A DNA stretch of 16,800 bases from an uncultured Collinsella sp. GTDB taxonomy: Bacteria > Actinomycetota > Coriobacteriia > Coriobacteriales > Coriobacteriaceae. Positions within the stretch are counted from its first letter, which is position 1; each line of letters opens with the position of its first letter. Under the pieces are notes generated by a model. That model was given only the letters and a program-made list of their open reading frames with translations. It was not told the DNA's origin and did not search any database. Below are positions 6,787-13,806 of the stretch, piece by piece. Made by a program: the position numbers and the translations under genes. The DNA is taken from positions 1 to 16,800 of the forward strand of contig USQQ01000026.1 in assembly GCA_900556875.1 (NCBI GenBank), in the 5' to 3' direction.

Positions 6787-8211
6787 CTATGCGAATGGCT
6801 CGTCCTGCTGTATGGGAAACGTCACCGTAATGGTGGTTCCCACGCCCAACTCGCTCGACAGATCGAGCGTGGCGTGATGATACAGGGCCGCATGCTTGAC
6901 AATGGCAAGCCCCAGGCCGGTTCCGCCGCGTGCCTTGGACCTACTCTTGTCCACGCGATAGAACCGCTCAAATACCTTGCCCTGTTCTTCAGGCGCGATA
7001 CCGATTCCCGTGTCGGCGACAGCGAGGAACGGATGGCCTTCGTCGTTGGTGCCGCACTGCAGCGTAACCGTACCGCCGGGCCGATTGTAGCGGATGGCGT
7101 TGCTTGCCAGATTATAGATGAGCTCGTCGATCAAGCGCGACACGCCTTCGATGACCACAGGCTTGGTCTCATGACTTATCGTCACATTCGCTTGACGGGC
7201 GACCTGTTCAAGACGCTGCTCAACCGCGTAGATCGCACGCGAGAGCTCAATAGGCTCCGTGGAACCAATGGGCACTGTCTCGCCTTCAGTCGCACGTTCG
7301 GCCTCGTCCAAGTTAGACAGCGTAAGGATGTCGTTGACAAGCGCTGCCAAGCGGCCCGCCTCACGATAGATGCGACCGCCAAAGTTGCGCAGGTCGTCCT
7401 CGCCCTCGACCATGCCATTTGCGATGAGCTCGGCATAGCCCGAAATCGCCGTAAGCGGCGTCTTGAGCTCATGGGTGATATTCGCCGTGAACTCGCGGCG
7501 CATACGGTCGTTGTCCGCTAGCACCGCCATTTGGCGCTTGAGTTCCTGGCGCTGCGACTCGATGCGCTCAAGCATGGGAACCATCTCGGCATAGGCGTGC
7601 TCATAGCTACGGCGTGGGTGATCCAAATCCACCTCTTGTAACGGCGCGATGATGGCACGGGACTCACGGCGCGCCATAAAAAACGAGAGTACTGCACCCG
7701 CTGCTGCGATAAGCAGCATCGGCGCCAGCATCGACAGCAAAATCGCCGCAACGCCAGGCTGGGCCTGCGCCAAGCGAACGACCTGGCCGTTATCAAGGGT
7801 GACGGCGCGATACAGCATAATCTCGTCGAGTGTAGAGCTTGCGCGCTCCGCGGAACCCGAACCACTCTCAAAGGCCTCGATGACCTCGGGGCGATCGCCA
7901 TGGTTGGGCAGTGTGGAAGGCGACGCCTCGTTGTCGTAGGCAACAGATCCGTCCTTATTGATCAGCGTGATACGAAGATCCTCGCGATCGAGGCTTCGCA
8001 AGAACGGAATGGGCTCCTGCTGCTCGTCGAGGGCGGCAGCAATGAGCTCAGTTTCCTGCGCCAGATTGGCACTCGTGGCATCCGCCAAAGTGTTTTGCAC
8101 AAAGAACGCACCCAGCACCGTAAACGCCACGATAACCGCCATGGCGCAGACAAAGATCGTCACAAAAACGCGGTGCGACAGCGTATGTTTTCCCTGGGGG
8201 GCGAAGACCAC
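6787..8211 (-). CDS. phoR: PhoR-like sensor histidine kinase
   Basis: This 474-residue membrane kinase has a first membrane segment at about 13-38, an extracytoplasmic sensor region of about 115 residues, and a second segment at about 153-179. A short linker leads to the DHp domain with REFTANITHELKTPLTAISG (His247). The ATPase domain shows N box IYNLASNAIRYN, G1 VADTGIGI, F box FERFYRVD and G2 GGTGLGLAIVK. It pairs with the response regulator just upstream: its GTG start (8211) lies 3 bp after that stop, and GAGGAG overlapping the regulator's stop codon serves as ribosome site. Adjacency to pstB supports a phosphate-sensing PhoR role, though the sensor region itself does not prove the signal. 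Confidence 0.92.
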   Translation of the reverse strand: MVFAPQGKHTLSHRVFVTIFVCAMAVIVAFTVLGAFFVQNTLADATSANLAQETELIAAALDEQQEPIPFLRSLDREDLRITLINKDGSVAYDNEASPSTLPNHGDRPEVIEAFESGSGSAERASSTLDEIMLYRAVTLDNGQVVRLAQAQPGVAAILLSMLAPMLLIAAAGAVLSFFMARRESRAIIAPLQEVDLDHPRRSYEHAYAEMVPMLERIESQRQELKRQMAVLADNDRMRREFTANITHELKTPLTAISGYAELIANGMVEGEDDLRNFGGRIYREAGRLAALVNDILTLSNLDEAERATEGETVPIGSTEPIELSRAIYAVEQRLEQVARQANVTISHETKPVVIEGVSRLIDELIYNLASNAIRYNRPGGTVTLQCGTNDEGHPFLAVADTGIGIAPEEQGKVFERFYRVDKSRSKARGGTGLGLAIVKHAALYHHATLDLSSELGVGTTITVTFPIQQDEPFA

Positions 8212-8214
8212 GGG

Positions 8215-8943
8215 TTACTCCTCCGATGCGGCGGCCGCGGTGTCGTCGCCTTCGGCACCATCACCGGCAGAAGGCTCGGCCAGGCGATAACCCACGCCGC
8301 GCACGGTCTCGATGGCGCTGGCATGCTCGCCCAGTTTTTGGCGAAGCGTCTGCACGTGCACGTCAACGGTGCGCGAACCGCCGTCGAAGTCCCAGCCCCA
8401 CACGCTCTGCAGCAACGACTCGCGGGTAAAGACCACGCCGGGCTTGCGCATGAGGTACTCGAGCAGGTCGAACTCGCGCAGGGTGAGCTTAAGCGGCTCG
8501 CCGGCAACGGTCACCTCGCGATGGCTGGGCGAAAGCACGATGTCGCCCACGCTGAGCACATCGCTCGCCTGCTTGACCATGCCGCCGCGACGCAGCAGTG
8601 CGCGGCAGCGGCTCGCAAGCTCCATGAGCGAAAACGGCTTAGTCAGGTAATCGTCGGCACCGCCATCGAGCGCCATCACCTTGTCGAGCTCGGTGTCCTT
8701 GGCGGTAAGCATCATGATGGGCACCGTCGCCGTCAGGCGATCGGCACGCAGGCGACGCATAATCGCCAAGCCATCGGTGTCGGGCAGCATGATATCGAGC
8801 AGCACAGCATCGGGCACCCGTCGCGCCACGGCAGCTTTAAACTCGCCATCGCACGAAAAGCCCTCGGCCTCGATTCCCTGCTTGCGCAGCGCGTAGACTG
8901 TCAAATCCCTGATGTTGTCATCGTCCTCGACGTAATAGATCAT
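8215..8943 (-). CDS. phoB: PhoB/PhoP-like OmpR-family response regulator
   Basis: This 242-residue regulator has a receiver domain with acidic pocket EDDD (residues 6-9), phosphoacceptor Asp50 (LLDIMLPDTDG), Thr80 and Lys102 (DDYLTKPF). A winged-helix domain (about 128-225) carries LTLREFDLLEYLMRKPG and TVDVHVQTLRQKLG and ends in ETVRGVGYRL. This matches the PhoB/PhoP/RegX3 group of DNA-binding regulators. An acidic, alanine-rich tail of about 16 residues follows the usual end. ATG 8943 is preceded by AAAGGGG. It lies 65 bp after pstB and 3 bp before its kinase gene, so the three are probably one transcript. In this family the regulator activates phosphate-uptake genes when its kinase senses low phosphate. 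Confidence 0.93.
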   Translation of the reverse strand: MIYYVEDDDNIRDLTVYALRKQGIEAEGFSCDGEFKAAVARRVPDAVLLDIMLPDTDGLAIMRRLRADRLTATVPIMMLTAKDTELDKVMALDGGADDYLTKPFSLMELASRCRALLRRGGMVKQASDVLSVGDIVLSPSHREVTVAGEPLKLTLREFDLLEYLMRKPGVVFTRESLLQSVWGWDFDGGSRTVDVHVQTLRQKLGEHASAIETVRGVGYRLAEPSAGDGAEGDDTAAAASEE

Positions 8944-9008
8944 GTTGAACCCCTTTGCGGCCGATATGACCGCATCTTAACCCTAAAGGCACCTGTAAAA
9001 AAACAGCG

Positions 9009-9884
9009 TCAGCCAAAACGCCCCGTCAAATAATCCGCGGTGCGTGGATCGGACGGATTCTTGAAGAGTTGCGCGGTGGGCGCGTGCTCCACCAGCTCAC
9101 CCAGCAAAAAGAACGCAACCGAATCGGAAATACGCGCGGCCTGCTGCATGTTGTGCGTCACGACCACCAGCGTGCAGGTCTCCTTGAGCTCGCAGGCCAG
9201 CTGCTCCACCACCAACGTCGACACAGGGTCGAGTGCCGAGGTCGGCTCGTCCATCAGCAGAATGTCGGGCTGCACGGCAAGTGCGCGGGCGATGCACAGG
9301 CGCTGCTGCTGTCCACCCGAAAGACCCAGGCCCGACTCCATGAGCTTGTCCTTGACCTCATCCCATAGCGCAGCGCGACGAAGGGAGTCCTCGACCAGCT
9401 CATCGAGCATGACGCGGTCGCGCACACCCATACCGCGCGGACCGTAGGCGACGTTGTCGTAGATGCTCATGGGAAATGGGTTGGGGCGTTGGAACACCAT
9501 GCCCACGCGCTGGCGCAAACGGCAGATGTCGTAATCGCCCAGGATATCTTGACCATCGAGCGCGATCTTGCCCTCGATGCGGCAATCCTTGATGCTGTCG
9601 TTCATGCGGTTAAAGCAGCGCAGCAACGTGGACTTTCCGCAGCCCGAAGGCCCGATGAACGAGGTGATCTGCTTGTCGCGGATCTTGATATTCACGTCCT
9701 TGAGCGCATGGTGGTCGCCATAGAACAGGTCGAGGCCCTCGACATCGATGCGCGTCGGCGAGGCGGCAAGATCCTCTGCCGTGGGGCGAGTCGCATCCCC
9801 AACCTCGCGCTCATGCGCGGCCTCGGCCTGCGCTTCCATGAGTTCTTCAAGCTCCGTGGGCTCCACAGCCGCAGCAGCCGTCAT
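9009..9884 (-). CDS. pstB: PstB, ATPase of the phosphate ABC importer
   Basis: The ABC domain begins near residue 45 (TRIDVEGLDLFYGDHHALKD). It shows Walker A GPSGCGKST (78-86), Q-loop MVFQRPNPFPMSIYDNVAYG (the PstB-specific sequence), signature LSGGQQQR (188-195), Walker B DILLMDEPTSALDP and the switch histidine in VVVTHNMQQA. It energises phosphate import with PstA/PstC and PstS and represses PhoR signalling. I chose ATG 9884 (291 residues) rather than ATG 9899 because GGAGGTG lies within the first codons of the longer frame, at ideal spacing for 9884. The ~44-residue acidic, Ala/Glu-rich N-terminal extension is unusual. pstS, pstC, pstA and phoU are absent from both sides. Confidence 0.96.
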   Translation of the reverse strand: MTAAAAVEPTELEELMEAQAEAAHEREVGDATRPTAEDLAASPTRIDVEGLDLFYGDHHALKDVNIKIRDKQITSFIGPSGCGKSTLLRCFNRMNDSIKDCRIEGKIALDGQDILGDYDICRLRQRVGMVFQRPNPFPMSIYDNVAYGPRGMGVRDRVMLDELVEDSLRRAALWDEVKDKLMESGLGLSGGQQQRLCIARALAVQPDILLMDEPTSALDPVSTLVVEQLACELKETCTLVVVTHNMQQAARISDSVAFFLLGELVEHAPTAQLFKNPSDPRTADYLTGRFG

Positions 9885-9939
9885 ACCGCACACCTCCATA
9901 TCGATATCAATTCAGCAGTATCGATAGTAGGAATCGCGG

Positions 9940-9976
9940 CTCATACGCACGTGAGCACATTGTCAAGTGTTTGTAA
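9940..9976 (-). promoter_or_regulatory. Candidate promoter and Pho-box-like repeats before pstB
   Basis: On the minus strand a perfect -35 hexamer TTGACA (9961-9966) is followed at 15 bp by TATGAG (9940-9945), a poor -10 at short spacing. TTACAA (9971-9976) lies 4 bp upstream of TTGACA, giving two TT-ACA-like hexamers 10 bp apart, loosely like Gram-positive PhoP sites (TTAACA repeats about 11 bp apart). This suggests a regulated start for pstB independent of the vanRS-like genes, but it is weak evidence. Confidence 0.3.
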
Positions 9977-9987
9977 GGGCACGCTAG

Positions 9988-11226
9988 CTATGCGGCGGGC
10001 AGCTCGATGGTGAATATCGTGTGTTCGGGCGTCGATTCACATGCAACGGTACCGCCGTGTGCCGCGATGATCTCCTTGGCAATAGCAAGGCCCAAACCGG
10101 CACCACCGCGATTGGTCGCACGCGCCGCATCCAGGCGATAGAACTTCTCAAAGATCACCTTGAGCTTAGCCGCAGGGATAGGATCGCCCTGATTGATAAA
10201 GCGCACGCGCACGCCACCATCGTCTTGGCGCCTGGCCTCAATCGTGATAGTCGAGCACTCGTAGCTATAGGCGACGGCGTTTTTCATGATGTTGTTGAAC
10301 ACGCGGGCCATCTTGTCGCCATCCACGAGCACCGTCAGGTCCTCGCGAATATCAACTTGGGCTTCCTTATGCTGCTCGTTGAGGATGGGATAGAACTCGT
10401 CAGCCACCTGAGCCAGCAGCAACCCCAGATCAACATAGCCGCGCGTGAGCACGATATCGTGGAAGTCAAAGCGCGTGATATCGAAGAACTCCTCGATGAG
10501 CGCATCGAGCCGGTGCGCCTTGTCGAGTGCCACGCCCGTAAAGCGCGCACGTTGCTCAACCGGCAGCTCAGGAGCCTCTTGCAGCAGCGAAAGATAGCCC
10601 ACCACACTGGCAAGCGGGGTGCGTAGGTCATGTGCCAAGTACGTGACCAAATCGTCCTTGCGATGCGACTCGTCACGCAGAGCTTGCTGCACCTTGCGCT
10701 CACGGTCACGCACGCGGTTAAGGGCGCCCTCGACCTCCAAGAAGTCGCCGTCGATGTTATCCCAGGTGTCGGGGTGATCGATCAGGCGATCTTGAATACG
10801 AGCGGCCAGCACACAATCGGCATGCTGCTCGCCCTGCTCGTAGCCATGGTAGTACAGGGCGCGGCCGCAAAAGAACAGCACGCACACGGCAAGCGCCAGC
10901 ACAAAGCCAAGCATGTTGAATACAAAGCCGGCATCGAACAGCACTGGCCCTTCGATGCCGCCGAGCGCCATGGCGCCAATCGCCAACGTCATGGCCCACG
11001 CGGCACCGCCAATCACCACGCAACGGCGCACGATTTCGAATCGATCGATCAGCAAAAAGCCGACAAGCAGCACCGCTAAGACTCCGGCGATGTTGTCGAT
11101 GCCAATCAGCAGCAGGCTCAGCAAAAAGAGCAGCACCGTCGCAAGCGCGCGGTTGTCGACGACTGCCCGTACGTATTCAAAGAGTCGATCGGGCACCTCG
11201 AATGCCTGCCTATCGTCTTTTGTCAT
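9988..11226 (-). CDS. VanS-like sensor histidine kinase
   Basis: This kinase of about 412 residues has an N-terminal block of about four hydrophobic segments (roughly 27-44, 46-61, 71-90, 101-121) with almost no extracytoplasmic loop, so it probably senses within the membrane. The DHp motif is DDLVTYLAHDLRTPLASVVG (His199) and the N box is FNNIMKNAVAYSY. FEKFYRLDAAR and GGAGLGLAIAKEI follow. The DLVxYLAHDLRTPL and NAVxYSY forms are characteristic of VanS-type kinases. GTG at 11232 gives two more residues; I prefer ATG 11226 because GGTGGGG sits 8 bp upstream of it. It follows the cognate regulator by about 20 bp. The catalytic G1 motif is degenerate (INQGDPI instead of DxGxG), as is common in VanS. 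Confidence 0.9.
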   Translation of the reverse strand: MTKDDRQAFEVPDRLFEYVRAVVDNRALATVLLFLLSLLLIGIDNIAGVLAVLLVGFLLIDRFEIVRRCVVIGGAAWAMTLAIGAMALGGIEGPVLFDAGFVFNMLGFVLALAVCVLFFCGRALYYHGYEQGEQHADCVLAARIQDRLIDHPDTWDNIDGDFLEVEGALNRVRDRERKVQQALRDESHRKDDLVTYLAHDLRTPLASVVGYLSLLQEAPELPVEQRARFTGVALDKAHRLDALIEEFFDITRFDFHDIVLTRGYVDLGLLLAQVADEFYPILNEQHKEAQVDIREDLTVLVDGDKMARVFNNIMKNAVAYSYECSTITIEARRQDDGGVRVRFINQGDPIPAAKLKVIFEKFYRLDAARATNRGGAGLGLAIAKEIIAAHGGTVACESTPEHTIFTIELPAA

Positions 11227-11251
11227 ATCCACTTCCCCACCATCAAAGGCG

Positions 11252-11947
11252 CTATTCGATTATGTAGCCGACGCCCCAGACGTTTTTGATAAAGCGCGGC
11301 TTTTGAGCGTCGTCGCCAATCTTTTCGCGCAGGTGGCGAATGTGCACCATCACCGTATTGTTGGAGCCGGGCATAAAATCCTCGTTCCACACCGCGCGGA
11401 ACAGATCCTCCACGGCTACCACGCTGCCGCGATGCTCAACCAGATACAGCAAGATGGAATACTCGATGGGCGTGAGGCGCACCGGTGCACCGTCCACCGT
11501 TACGGAACGAGCATCGCGGTTGATCTCCAGGCCGTCGAGCTGGATGGTCGGCGACTCGGCCGCCTGCGAGCGGCTACCGTAGCTGGTGTAGCGGCGAAGC
11601 TGAGCGTGCACGCGCGCGATGAGCTCCAGCGGACGGAACGGCTTAACCACGTAATCGTCCGCGCCAAGCGAAAGGCCCTCGATCTTGTCTTGCTGGGCAT
11701 CGCGCGCCGTCAGCATGATCACAGGATAGGTATGGCTGGAACGGATCGTACGCAGTAGCTCAAAGCCATCGATATCGGGCAGCATGACATCCAACAGTGC
11801 CAGATCGAACTCCTGCTCCAGGATTGCCTTGGCAGCATCGGCCCCGCTATAGGCAATCTGGACATCAAAGCCCTCTTTTGTAAGGTAGATACCAACCAAG
11901 TCGGCGATGGCCTTCTCGTCATCAACTACCAAAATGCGCTCGTTCAT
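11252..11947 (-). CDS. VanR-like OmpR-family response regulator
   Basis: This 231-residue regulator has a receiver domain with VVDDEK, phosphoacceptor Asp53 (LLDVMLPDIDG), Thr80 and Lys102 (DDYVVKPFRPLEL). The winged-helix domain carries LTPIEYSILLYLVEHRG, NNTVMVHIRHLREKIGDD and FIKNVWGVGYIIE. The SNNTVMVHIRHLREK and KNVWGVGY elements match VanR-type regulators closely. ATG 11947 is preceded by GAGAGGAG. No vanH, vanA/B or vanX genes are present, so this is best read as a chromosomal cell-wall regulator rather than vancomycin resistance. The nearest divergent gene encodes a D-Ala-D-Ala carboxypeptidase, a plausible target. Confidence 0.93.
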   Translation of the reverse strand: MNERILVVDDEKAIADLVGIYLTKEGFDVQIAYSGADAAKAILEQEFDLALLDVMLPDIDGFELLRTIRSSHTYPVIMLTARDAQQDKIEGLSLGADDYVVKPFRPLELIARVHAQLRRYTSYGSRSQAAESPTIQLDGLEINRDARSVTVDGAPVRLTPIEYSILLYLVEHRGSVVAVEDLFRAVWNEDFMPGSNNTVMVHIRHLREKIGDDAQKPRFIKNVWGVGYIIE

Positions 11948-11967
11948 GCGTGCTCCTCTCGCGCTCC

Positions 11968-12049
11968 ATTATGCCCGAGGCGACGCACGCCACACACAAC
12001 AAGCGTGGGTGATTAAGTCGGCCTTAAGCACCCTTGTGCCCGTTCGGGC
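11968..12049. promoter_or_regulatory. Divergent control region between vanR-like and carboxypeptidase genes
   Basis: On the minus strand CATAAT (11968-11973) fits a -10 for the vanR-like gene, placing the start about 14 nt before its ATG; no good -35 is seen. The middle of the gap holds two short inverted repeats: TTAAG-N5-CTTAA (12013-12027) and GCCCG-TT-CGGGC (12038-12049). Either could be an operator for the divergent genes. Confidence 0.3.
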
Positions 12050-12099
12050 GCGGATGTGGGCCACGCACGCACGCGATGATCGCCGACGCCGGCAAACGA

Positions 12100-12105
12100 T
12101 ATACT
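12100..12105 (+). promoter_or_regulatory. Candidate -10 of the carboxypeptidase gene
   Basis: TATACT lies 40 bp before the preferred GTG start at 12145. No recognisable -35 is present at 16-18 bp, as expected for a promoter that depends on an activator. Its position argues against translation starting at TTG 12034 or ATG 12076. Confidence 0.4.
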
Positions 12106-12144
12106 CTAGTTCCAGAAGAGACCATCCCGTCGAAAGCGAAATCC

Positions 12145-13485
12145 GTGAAGTCCCTCACCTCTTTTGCAAAGCGCTCAGCCCAGCTTGCCGCCGGCTTTGT
12201 CTGCGCTATCGCCCTTGCCGCTGGCGTGCCCACCGTCGCCGGCGCCCAAGTACTCACGACCGACAATGTTTGCGGCAAAACCGCCGATGCGCGCGGCATC
12301 ATGGCCGAAAACCTGCCCGATATCGATGCGACCAATGCCCTCGTCATGGGCAAAGACGGCACCATCTACTATGCCCGCGGCGCCGATGAGCAGGTCAAGA
12401 TTGCCTCGATCACCAAGGTCATGACCGCAATCCTAACCGTCGAGAATTGCAAGATGGACGAGAAGGTCACGGTGAGCAACGCCGCAGCCACCGTGGGCAA
12501 TTCAACAGCCGGCCTACTCGAAGGCGACGAGCTCACCGTGAAGCAGGCACTGCGCGGCCTGATGATTCCCTCGGGCAACGACGCCGCCATCGTGCTCGCC
12601 GAATATGTGGGCAAGAAGATCGACCCTAAGACCAAAGACGCCGAGGCAACATTTGTGAAAGCCATGAACGAGCGCGCTAAGAAGCTCGGTTGCACCGGCA
12701 CGGTCTTTGAGAACCCACACGGTCTGGACTTTGATGAATGGGCCGGCGACATGCACTCAACCGCACATGACGTGGCACTGATGATGCAGGAGGCCATGAA
12801 AAACGACACGATCCGCGAGGTCGTAGCGAGCGAGGATTCCTGGATCGAGGTCACGGGCGCCGACGGCACCGACCATTCGCATTCCATGGACACGCACAAC
12901 GTTTTGCTCGGTCAGGACGGAAACATTGGCGGCAAGACCGGCACCACCGACGACGCGGGCTACTGCTTTACGAGCGCCTACAACCGCGACGGCGACGAGA
13001 TCTACACTGTTATTTTGAACTCCACCACCACCGACCAGCGCTTTACCGATACCGCCAGCCTTGCCAACTGGTACTACGGCCACAAGGTGACGGTCGCAAT
13101 CGCCAACACGCAGGAAAAGACCGCCAACGGCAACCCGCTTATGGCGCGCATTGGCCAAACCGACTGGACGGATAAGACGATCGACGCCACACTCGCCGAT
13201 CCTACGGCGCAAGCGACCGTGTTTTCCCTTGCCGGCGAGGTGACCGAAAAGGTTAGCTACGACGATCTTTCGGGCACGGTGCATGTGGGCGACAAGGTGG
13301 GCAGCGTCACGCTCAAGCAGGACGGCACCAAGATCGCCGTCATGGACCTAGTTGCCGACGAGGAAGGCGCAGGGCCGAATCCCATTGAATGGCTCCTTGT
13401 GAAGCTCGACCGTCTGGGCCGTCGCATCGACAACCGCCCGCTCACAGCAGAAAGCGAGACCGTCGCCAAGGCGCCCGAGGTGTAG
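12145..13485 (+). CDS. D-alanyl-D-alanine carboxypeptidase (S11, DacA/PBP5-like)
   Basis: This secreted penicillin-binding protein has the three S11 motifs: SITK (Ser88 nucleophile, Lys91), SGN (Ser143) and KTG (Lys264 in GGKTGTT). A PBP5-type C-terminal beta domain follows, then a weakly amphipathic tail (PIEWLLVKLDRLGRRI) that could touch the membrane. From GTG 12145 the N-terminus is a good signal peptide: VKSLTSFAKRSAQ, a hydrophobic core AAGFVCAIALAAGVP, then a TVAGA cleavage site. The frame extends back to TTG 12034, but that extension lies over a likely promoter, so 446 residues is preferred. It trims the terminal D-Ala from peptidoglycan stem pentapeptides, limiting cross-linking. It is the only plus-strand gene here, divergent from the VanRS-like pair and closed by a strong terminator. 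Confidence 0.93.
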   Translation: MKSLTSFAKRSAQLAAGFVCAIALAAGVPTVAGAQVLTTDNVCGKTADARGIMAENLPDIDATNALVMGKDGTIYYARGADEQVKIASITKVMTAILTVENCKMDEKVTVSNAAATVGNSTAGLLEGDELTVKQALRGLMIPSGNDAAIVLAEYVGKKIDPKTKDAEATFVKAMNERAKKLGCTGTVFENPHGLDFDEWAGDMHSTAHDVALMMQEAMKNDTIREVVASEDSWIEVTGADGTDHSHSMDTHNVLLGQDGNIGGKTGTTDDAGYCFTSAYNRDGDEIYTVILNSTTTDQRFTDTASLANWYYGHKVTVAIANTQEKTANGNPLMARIGQTDWTDKTIDATLADPTAQATVFSLAGEVTEKVSYDDLSGTVHVGDKVGSVTLKQDGTKIAVMDLVADEEGAGPNPIEWLLVKLDRLGRRIDNRPLTAESETVAKAPEV

Positions 13486-13509
13486 GGCGCAAGAATAATA
13501 AGCCCACTG

Positions 13510-13542
13510 AAAGGAGGCGTCCGAAAGGATGCCTCCTTTTTT
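13510..13542 (+). terminator. Intrinsic terminator of the carboxypeptidase gene
   Basis: AAAGGAGGC (13510-13518) and GCCTCCTTT (13531-13539) form a perfect 9-bp stem, with T's continuing to 13542. It lies 24 bp after the stop codon. Confidence 0.9.
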
Positions 13543-13544
13543 GA

Positions 13545-13566
13545 GGGTTCGAATCCCCAGCCGCCA
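13545..13566 (+). pseudogene. tRNA T-arm/3'-end remnant (plus strand)
   Basis: GGGTTCGAATCCCCAG is a perfect T-arm core, followed by CCGCCA, which ends in CCA like a mature tRNA. Nothing tRNA-like precedes it; the carboxypeptidase terminator is 2 bp upstream. Relative to the intact tRNA-Ser end it lacks four acceptor bases. It is the outermost piece of the 190-bp-period array. Confidence 0.6.
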
Positions 13567-13580
13567 TTCTTGATAATAAA

Positions 13581-13602
13581 AAGGGCCCCAAATGGGACCC
13601 TT
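13581..13602 (-). terminator. Terminator hairpin, copy A
   Basis: AAGGGCCCC / GGGACCCTT pair with one mismatch, flanked by A-runs on the left, which are T-runs on the minus strand. It is the duplicate of the tRNA-Ser terminator and now follows only a truncated tRNA end. Confidence 0.6.
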
Positions 13603-13616
13603 CTTCAAATTCGTAC

Positions 13617-13634
13617 TGGCGGAGAGCTGGGGAT
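13617..13634 (-). pseudogene. Truncated tRNA-Ser 3' end
   Basis: Read on the minus strand this is ATCCCCAGCTCTCCGCCA, identical to the last 18 bases of the intact tRNA-Ser at 13807-13897 but cut inside the T-loop. The sequence beyond is the GC-rich insert, not tRNA. Confidence 0.8.
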
Positions 13635-13734
13635 GTCCGGGCATGCTGCGCATGCCCTCCGGCTTCAAAGCCTGGCGGCTTTTCGCCCACGGGCTACAAA
13701 CGCTTTCGCGTTTGCTTAACGCCCGTGCCCTCTC
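13635..13734. repeat. GC-rich structured insert at a tRNA T-loop, copy at tRNA-Ser locus
   Basis: This 100-bp segment lies between the truncated tRNA-Ser end and a T-arm-like sequence. It holds a perfect hairpin GGGCATGC-TGC-GCATGCCC (13639-13657), a CCGGCTTC block (13659-13666) and a nested two-stem hairpin. The outer stem is CACGGGC/GCCCGTG (13688-13694, 13721-13727) and the inner stem is CAAACGC/GCGTTTG (13697-13703, 13708-13714). The same architecture with compensatory changes recurs at 16611-16719. No coding frame is supported. Confidence 0.7.
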
Positions 13735-13766
13735 GGGTTCGAATCCCCAGCCTCCTTTCTCCGCAC
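13735..13766 (+). pseudogene. tRNA T-arm/3'-end-like remnant (plus strand)
   Basis: GGGTTCGAATCCCCAG is followed by CCTCCTTTCTCCGCA, which resembles a serine-tRNA acceptor end (CTCTCCGCCA) with substitutions. It faces the intact tRNA-Ser across the shared terminator. No D-arm or anticodon arm is present upstream. Confidence 0.5.
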
Positions 13767-13770
13767 AAAA

Positions 13771-13792
13771 AAGGACCCCAAATGGGACCCTT
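13771..13792 (-). terminator. tRNA-Ser terminator, copy B
   Basis: On the minus strand AAGGGTCCC-ATTT-GGGGTCCTT is followed by TTTT. It lies 14 bp past the CCA end of tRNA-Ser. A run of A's on the plus strand left of the stem gives the T-tract. Confidence 0.7.
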
Positions 13793-13806
13793 CTTTCAAG
13801 TCATAC

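Larger units (their letters stand above)
13545..13634. repeat. Direct repeat unit, copy A (190-bp period)
   Basis: This ~90-bp stretch recurs at 13735-13824 with a constant offset of 190 bp. Shared exact blocks are GGGTTCGAATCCCCAGCC, CCCCAAATGGGACCCTTCTT and TACTGGCGGAGAGCTGGGGA. Each unit is a plus-strand T-arm end, a terminator hairpin and a minus-strand tRNA-Ser 3' end facing it. Confidence 0.85.

Noticed and set aside
9001..9008. A-run after pstB as an intrinsic terminator
   Set aside because: The T8 tract on the minus strand lacks a stable preceding stem; only a 4-bp pairing was found, so read-through to phoB is more likely.
7900..9033. A 377-codon plus-strand frame opposite the phoR, phoB and pstB genes
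   Set aside because: It crosses three well-supported genes on the other strand and shows only His/Arg/Gln-rich shadow composition.
9988..11947. Vancomycin resistance operon
   Set aside because: Only the VanR/VanS-like regulators are present; the ligase and dehydrogenase genes needed for resistance are missing.
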